Positions 59,931 through 64,000 of a DNA stretch of 64,000 nt are shown piece after piece. Under the pieces are notes generated by a model. It was not told the origin of the DNA and did no database searches. It saw nothing but the letters and a program-made list of their open reading frames with translations. The translations under genes and the position numbers were made by a program. The stretch is from Bacillus sp. BHET2 (lineage in GTDB: Bacteria; Bacillota; Bacilli; Bacillales; Bacillaceae_B): NCBI RefSeq assembly GCF_005938125.1, contig NZ_VCQN01000001.1, positions 930,001-994,000 of the forward strand, given 5' to 3'. How positions within the stretch are numbered: the first letter of the stretch is position 1; every line of letters starts with the position of its first letter.

Positions 59931-60314
59931 TTATTGGTTTTTCTGCATAACTGCAAAATAATTATCTTCACTATCTGCAAAGTTAAATACCCTGCCTGAA
60001 GGCATGTCCACAATTTCCCCAACCGTGATGTTTTTGTTTGATAAGTCTTTATGTAATTCATCCAGTTTGTCTGTGTACATCATTAATGAAGGAGTTCCAA
60101 GATTTAGTTCAGGCTGCATTTTAGCAATCAGTTCTTTATTATGGAGAACAATACTTGTTTCAGCTTCTTTCGTTGGTGCTATTTCAATCCATTTCATTCC
60201 TTGACCATTATCTTCCTCAGAAATGATGGTAAAACCGACTACTTCAGTCCAAAAATTCATCGATTTTTCCTGATCTTTCACATATAACATGATTTGCCCT
60301 ACTTTATTTATCAC
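59931..60314 (-). CDS. VOC/glyoxalase-fold protein
   Basis: A 127-residue VOC protein: NKVGQIMLYVKDQEKSMNFWTEVVGF (about 3-28), ETSIVLHNKELI and VFNFADSEDNYFAVMQ at the end. GTG at 60314 with AAAGGAG eight bases upstream is preferred to an in-frame ATG 30 bases earlier. Function unknown. Confidence 0.8.
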   Translation of the reverse strand: MINKVGQIMLYVKDQEKSMNFWTEVVGFTIISEEDNGQGMKWIEIAPTKEAETSIVLHNKELIAKMQPELNLGTPSLMMYTDKLDELHKDLSNKNITVGEIVDMPSGRVFNFADSEDNYFAVMQKNQ

Positions 60315-60376
60315 CTTGATCACTCCTTTTTGAGTATGTTTCAATTATACCATCATCTTGTTGAAGCGTTAACATA

Positions 60377-60411
60377 AATCAACCTACATCGTCTAAGAAT
60401 GTAGGTTGATT
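60377..60411 (-). terminator. Terminator of citA
   Basis: Perfect stem AATCAACCTACAT/ATGTAGGTTGATT with a 9-nt loop, directly after the citA stop at 60416. Confidence 0.75.
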
Positions 60412-60415
60412 CTCA

Positions 60416-61501
60416 TTATCGGTTAGAGTTTCCGATATATTCTGATTGAGGTCTGTAAATGGTATTATTCTCAGCCTGTTCTAATACATGGGCTGTCCAT
60501 CCTACGATACGGCTCGCAGTAAAGGTGGGTGTAAATAAATCTGATTCAAGTTGAATGGATTTCATGATGGCCGCTGCATAGAACTCTACATTTGTGTAGA
60601 GTGATCTTCCCGGTTTAATTTCAGTTAAAAGTTGGAGCGCACTGTTTTCCACTGCCAATGCTAGATCAAGAGATTTTTCTTCCCCCTTGGATTTTAATAA
60701 TTTTTTTCTTAAGGCTATAGCTCTCGGGTCATGAGTCTTATACACCCGATGACCAAATCCCATTAATTTCTCTCCTTTAAGCAACTTTCTTCTGATGACA
60801 TTCTCCGCATGATCGGCAGTCCCGATCTCATTTAGAAGATCGATAACACCAGATGGAGCTCCTCCGTGAAGTGGACCTTTCATCGTCCCGATCGCTGAGG
60901 TTACGGCTGAAACCATATCTGATTCTGTGGAAGCCGTCACTCTTGCAGAAAATGAAGAAGCATTCATACCATGTTCCATGGTTAAGATCATGTATGTTTC
61001 TAACGCATCCACAACTACCTTAGAGGGCTTGTTACCGGTAAGCATATATAGATAATTCTCAATATGGTTAAGTCTGGGATTTGGCTCATTAATGGGGTTT
61101 CCCTTAACCCTATTATGTCTATAAGCAATAATGGTAGGTATTACAGCTGTTAACCTAATCGCTTGATCAATAGTAGGTTTCCAAAGGTAGCTTTTTCCTC
61201 CTTCAGCAGAGATTACAGTCCTCAATACACTCATCATATCCATTTCTTTAGGCAAAGAATGAATCACTTCCTTCATGGTATGAGATAAAGATCGAAGCGA
61301 GATCAATTTTCGCTTAACAGATTCTGCTTCGTCCTCTATTGGTAGACGACCATACCATAATAAGAACGCAACATCTTCAAATGAACGATTTGTTAGTTTC
61401 CCAATTTCATATCCTCTATAGATTAGGATCCCCTCTATACCATCAATGTGACTAATCATTGTTTGTGCTGCAATAATTCCTTTTAACCCTTTACTAAACA
61501 T
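60416..61501 (-). CDS. citA: Citrate synthase
   Basis: A 361-residue citrate synthase: KGPLHGGAPSGV (catalytic-loop histidine, about 220), GFGHRVYKTHDPRA (about 257-270, active-site histidine) and SLYTNVEFYAA (aspartate/arginine region). Length and the divergent LysR gene at 61611 are those of B. subtilis citA/citR, which encode the minor citrate synthase and its repressor. AAAAGGGG before ATG. Condenses oxaloacetate and acetyl-CoA. Confidence 0.92.
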   Translation of the reverse strand: MFSKGLKGIIAAQTMISHIDGIEGILIYRGYEIGKLTNRSFEDVAFLLWYGRLPIEDEAESVKRKLISLRSLSHTMKEVIHSLPKEMDMMSVLRTVISAEGGKSYLWKPTIDQAIRLTAVIPTIIAYRHNRVKGNPINEPNPRLNHIENYLYMLTGNKPSKVVVDALETYMILTMEHGMNASSFSARVTASTESDMVSAVTSAIGTMKGPLHGGAPSGVIDLLNEIGTADHAENVIRRKLLKGEKLMGFGHRVYKTHDPRAIALRKKLLKSKGEEKSLDLALAVENSALQLLTEIKPGRSLYTNVEFYAAAIMKSIQLESDLFTPTFTASRIVGWTAHVLEQAENNTIYRPQSEYIGNSNR

Positions 61502-61523
61502 TCACTCATCCCCTTTTCATTCA

Positions 61524-61552
61524 TTACAATTATTGTATAATGATAATATAAT
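61524..61552 (+). promoter_or_regulatory. SigA promoter of citR
   Basis: TTACAA (61524-61529), 17-bp spacer, TATAAT (61547-61552), on the strand of citR. The operator-like palindrome lies just downstream. Confidence 0.65.
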
Positions 61553-61563
61553 TAAGAAAATTA

Positions 61564-61594
61564 AATATTTTTAATTAATTTGATTAAAAATATT
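61564..61594. promoter_or_regulatory. LysR-type operator candidate between citA and citR
   Basis: Perfect 12-bp arms AATATTTTTAAT/ATTAAAAATATT around TAATTTG, centred between the citR promoter and the citR start codon and about 60-90 bp upstream of citA. Position suits autorepression of citR and control of citA. Confidence 0.6.
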
Positions 61595-61610
61595 AATAAG
61601 GGTGAGGGAA

Positions 61611-62489
61611 ATGGATCTAAATGTTTTAAAAACGTTTATTACCGCTGCTGAATTCGGTCATTTTAGAAAAGCTGCTGAAAGGCTATATATATCACAGCCT
61701 TCCGTTACCGTTCATATTAAACAATTAGAAAAAGAGCTCGGCGTTTTATTATTTGAACGTGAGGGAAAGAAAATTAAATTAACAGAGGCTGGGAGGTTCT
61801 ATATAAAGCATGCACGAAGATTGTTAGACGTGTACGAGGAAGGTATCACTAATCTCCAATCCTTTCATCAAGGATATACATCAAAACTGAAAATCGCCAT
61901 TTCTCCTTTAATTGCAGATAATGTATTACCTTTTGTGTTAAAACAGTATTTAGAAAACCATCCGCAAGTAGAGATTTCCGTTGAAATCATTGAATCAGAA
62001 AACATAGAGAAGGTTGTCCTGAATGAAAATGTGGACATTGGTCTTTCCTGCCTCCCTAGTTTTAGCCCGGAACTGGATCATACCTTATTATTTACTGATA
62101 AAGTGATTCTCGTTGCCCCCCATGATGGACGAGATTTCGAGTCCGCTTTTCCATTAGAAGAAGAGGAACTGTTAGAATCTCATCATGTTTTCACCCACAA
62201 TCATCCTGCCTACTGGGATGATTTGTGCAGAACAATCAAACGATACTATCCTTATACAAAGATGATGAAAGTCACTCAAACTCATATTACGAAGCGGTTT
62301 ATTGCAGAAGGACTTGGCGTTTCCTATCTTCCCTCCTCTACTGTCCGTCGGGAGCTACTTGAAGGGAGACTATTGGAGGTTGACACACATACTTTTCCAT
62401 TACCAGAAGCAAGGACTTTCGCCATAACGAAATATCAGCATAAAGAACAGCAGGAGTTTTTACGTTTTCTGTCTCACTTCAGAGTATAA
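61611..62489 (+). CDS. citR: LysR family regulator of citA
   Basis: A 292-residue LysR protein: N-terminal winged HTH (AAEFGHFRKAAERLYISQPSVTVHIKQLEKELGVLLFER, about 14-52) and a C-terminal effector domain with the conserved THNHPAYWDDL and KVTQTHITKRFIAEGLGVSYLPSSTV (about 205-250) that match B. subtilis CitR closely. It is divergent from citA, which CitR controls. ATG 61611 is chosen; an in-frame GTG nine bases upstream overlaps the ribosome site GGGTGAGG. Transcribed from TTACAA-N17-TATAAT. Confidence 0.9.
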   Translation: MDLNVLKTFITAAEFGHFRKAAERLYISQPSVTVHIKQLEKELGVLLFEREGKKIKLTEAGRFYIKHARRLLDVYEEGITNLQSFHQGYTSKLKIAISPLIADNVLPFVLKQYLENHPQVEISVEIIESENIEKVVLNENVDIGLSCLPSFSPELDHTLLFTDKVILVAPHDGRDFESAFPLEEEELLESHHVFTHNHPAYWDDLCRTIKRYYPYTKMMKVTQTHITKRFIAEGLGVSYLPSSTVRRELLEGRLLEVDTHTFPLPEARTFAITKYQHKEQQEFLRFLSHFRV

Positions 62490-62540
62490 AAGAATACGAG
62501 CATATGATCTGAAAATGACAGAAATGCACTCGTATTCTTT
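62489..62540. terminator. Terminator of citR
   Basis: AAAGAATACGAG/CTCGTATTCTTT, 12 bp, 28-nt loop, between convergent genes. Confidence 0.65.
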
Positions 62541-62562
62541 ATGCTTCATGGTTGATAGATTA

Positions 62563-63258
62563 TTATTTCTTAAAAAGTCCTGTTAATAACTCAGAGACTC
62601 CAAATTGATTATCTTGTTGGTCTCTCATCTTCCTCACTTCAATAGGTTCTAAAGTATGAAAAATGCTCAAGAGCCGTTCTTTTGTATAACCTAATCCTCC
62701 CTTGAGAGAACCAGCTCTGTATACTTCCCAATCGGATATATCTGCACCGCCTAACTTTCCACCCTTTAGAAAACACGTAATGCCAAAGTAACCTCCCTTC
62801 TTTAATGATTTCTCAATAATTTTAATGTAACTCATCCTTCTATGAGGGGCTATATGATGAAAGCAGCCTGAATCGTAAATGAAATCGTACTTTCCTGGTT
62901 CAACATTAAAGTCAAATATATTTTGATGTAAGAAATTGATTGAAAGGTTTTCTTCATCGGCTCGTTCCTTTGCCCAGTCCAATGAAACCTTTGATACATC
63001 GACTGCGTCCACCTTAAATCCTTTCTCAGCTAAATAAATCGCATTCCTGCCAGGACCACATCCAAGTTCGAGAACTCTTCCACTCTTAATGATCTCCTTG
63101 TCCACATATGTAACTAAATTTTCGTCTGGTGCATTGACAAATATAGGAATCGCTTTATCACGATCAGAAAAAAACTCATCCCAAAATTGAGCAGGTTCCC
63201 TTATAAAAGAATCCAGCATATTTAATAAATCATCGAAATTATGAATGTTTTCTTGCAT
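62563..63258 (-). CDS. Class I SAM methyltransferase
   Basis: A 231-residue methyltransferase: NIHNFDDLLNMLDSFIREPAQFWDEFFSDRDK at the N-terminus, motif I VLELGCGPGRNAIYLAEKG (about 70-88), motif II VDAVDVSKVSLDWAKE, and YDFIYDSGCFHHIAPHRRMSYIKIIEKSLKKGG (about 127-160). The FHHIAP pattern resembles small-molecule and tellurite-type methyltransferases. ATG 63258 with GGGAGGGG is preferred. A TetR-type palindrome overlaps its -10 box. Confidence 0.83.
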   Translation of the reverse strand: MQENIHNFDDLLNMLDSFIREPAQFWDEFFSDRDKAIPIFVNAPDENLVTYVDKEIIKSGRVLELGCGPGRNAIYLAEKGFKVDAVDVSKVSLDWAKERADEENLSINFLHQNIFDFNVEPGKYDFIYDSGCFHHIAPHRRMSYIKIIEKSLKKGGYFGITCFLKGGKLGGADISDWEVYRAGSLKGGLGYTKERLLSIFHTLEPIEVRKMRDQQDNQFGVSELLTGLFKK

Positions 63259-63271
63259 GTGTTCCCCTCCC

Positions 63272-63304
63272 AAATGAATATACATTCATTTTACTTTATT
63301 ACAA
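63272..63304 (-). promoter_or_regulatory. Promoter with TetR-type palindrome before the methyltransferase gene
   Basis: On the minus strand TTGTAA (63299-63304), 16-bp spacer, TATATT (63277-63282). The -10 lies inside AAATGAATATACATTCATTT (63272-63291), 18 of 20 positions symmetric, of the type used by TetR-family regulators. No TetR gene is adjacent in the window. Confidence 0.5.
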
Positions 63305-63622
63305 AAGGAAGTAGGTTACCACGATTTTACAGTTCGTTTACTTTACAATCCAGCTCATCCATAAACAAGTGTTTGGGATGCCTCTAAAAAGGATGATAAT
63401 CTCCCAAATTCAATCGTACGTTCTTTTTAATAGTTACATATATAAAATACTTTAGACTGAATAAATGACAATGGAAAGCCTTTATGAATGATAGGTTAAA
63501 TACAACAACCTCATTTATTATTTCAATTATTACATTTTTATTACATATGAAAGAATTATTTCTATATACTGACCAAGAGTAACAAATGATTATAATCTGA
63601 TCTTTTATCACTTTCAACTATC
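63305..63622. other. Intergenic region, nothing recognised
   Basis: About 320 AT-rich bases upstream of the methyltransferase gene. The open frame at 63384-63617 on the minus strand lacks a ribosome site and has unnatural composition. Confidence 0.5.
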
Positions 63623-64000
63623 TTAAGTTTCAATTTGTCCATCACCTTCATTTATATACTTTTCCATCCTGATGTCCGCCCACATCTTATTGTTCCAATA
63701 TGTGAAATCAGCAATTCTTCCAATTTCGTGATATCCTAACCGGGTATACAAATCATATGCCTGAGTATTAAATTCAAAGACCCCTAACTCAATTCGGTCG
63801 TGTCCTTGCTTTTTTATCTCTGCCTCTAAAAACTGGATTGCCTTAAATCCTACTCCCTTTCCCCGTCCCTGGGCTTCACCGATCGTAATTCCAATCCATG
63901 CAGTTCCTGTCACTTTTCTATACAAATGAACAGGGTCAAGCATATAATTCATTTCTCCCACAAGAGTGTCATCTAAGTAGATGAGATACACCTGATGAGT
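63623..64000 (-). CDS. GNAT acetyltransferase (5' end beyond window)
   Basis: C-terminal 125 or so residues of an acetyltransferase whose start lies past the window edge. AWIGITIGEAQGRGKGVGFKAIQFLEAEI carries the acetyl-CoA motif and VFEFNTQAYDLYTRLGYHEIG the C-terminal motif. The NMxLxxPxH-like start of the visible part resembles RimJ/YjcK proteins. Substrate unknown. Confidence 0.8.
   Translation of the reverse strand, partial: THQVYLIYLDDTLVGEMNYMLDPVHLYRKVTGTAWIGITIGEAQGRGKGVGFKAIQFLEAEIKKQGHDRIELGVFEFNTQAYDLYTRLGYHEIGRIADFTYWNNKMWADIRMEKYINEGDGQIET

Noticed and set aside
63384..63617. 77-codon open frame on the minus strand
   Set aside because: AT-rich sequence with I/N/K/F bias, no ribosome site and no recognisable pattern.

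Overview
The window looks like a chromosomal stretch of a low-GC, endospore-forming member of the Bacillaceae. The evidence is the GGAGG-type ribosome sites with frequent TTG/GTG starts, a complete dppABCDE-ykfABCD operon in Bacillus subtilis gene order, a divergent citA/citR pair, guaC, a PbpA/PbpH-type penicillin-binding protein, a short Spo0M relative and two candidate spore-surface proteins. The genus (for example Rossellomorea or Bacillus sensu lato) cannot be fixed by reading alone. No rRNA, tRNA, CRISPR array, prophage module or intact insertion sequence was seen.

Layout. 1-7.3 kb: 3' part of a dacA-type carboxypeptidase, a SET-domain protein, a MerR/CorC pair, a nucleotidyltransferase, a class B PBP and a short Spo0M-like gene with an ECF-type promoter. 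7.3-19 kb: small enzymes (nucleotidyltransferase, HAD phosphatase, methyltransferase, azoreductase, alpha/beta hydrolase, GNATs), small membrane proteins, a secreted LysM-CAP protein, a candidate spore-surface protein, a lipoprotein and a secreted 5'-nucleotidase. 19-28 kb: a 27-residue cysteine-rich peptide, an AidB-like acyl-CoA dehydrogenase with its MerR regulator, guaC, a HAD phosphatase, and a 1026-residue GNAT fusion preceded by a 21-codon ORF. 28.4-37.9 kb: the dpp-ykf operon for uptake of peptides and breakdown of murein peptides, with a strong promoter and a CodY-like box. 38-49 kb: phosphatase, TraB-family protein, nitronate monooxygenase, kinase-like protein, MFS transporter, HTH protein, GrpB, HAD, and a degraded methyltransferase/GNAT scar. 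49-64 kb: an Ena-like (DUF3992-like) candidate spore-appendage subunit, three NUDIX enzymes, isochorismatase-like and beta-lactamase-like hydrolases, a polysaccharide deacetylase, a small sigma factor, an ABC-2 exporter, a pentapeptide-repeat protein, citA/citR, a methyltransferase and a partial GNAT.

Most genes are single units separated by strong hairpins; the only long operon is dpp-ykf. Its products import di-/oligopeptides (DppB-E plus the YkfD ATPase), trim murein peptides (YkfA, YkfC, DppA) and epimerise L-Ala-D-Glu (YkfB), so that wall peptides can be used as nutrients.

The less ordinary items are: a family of ~97-bp palindromic elements with core GAGGGACGGACCTC (three full copies, one lone intergenic core, and two cores inside nucleotidyltransferase-type genes); an exact 20-bp-period tandem array at 40781-40880; the 21-codon ORF plus giant GNAT; the cysteine-rich 27-residue ORF; two unlinked candidate spore-surface genes sharing a SigK-like -10 element; and two decaying genes caught in the act (a DUF1272 gene with an in-frame TAG, and a methyltransferase/GNAT deletion scar).
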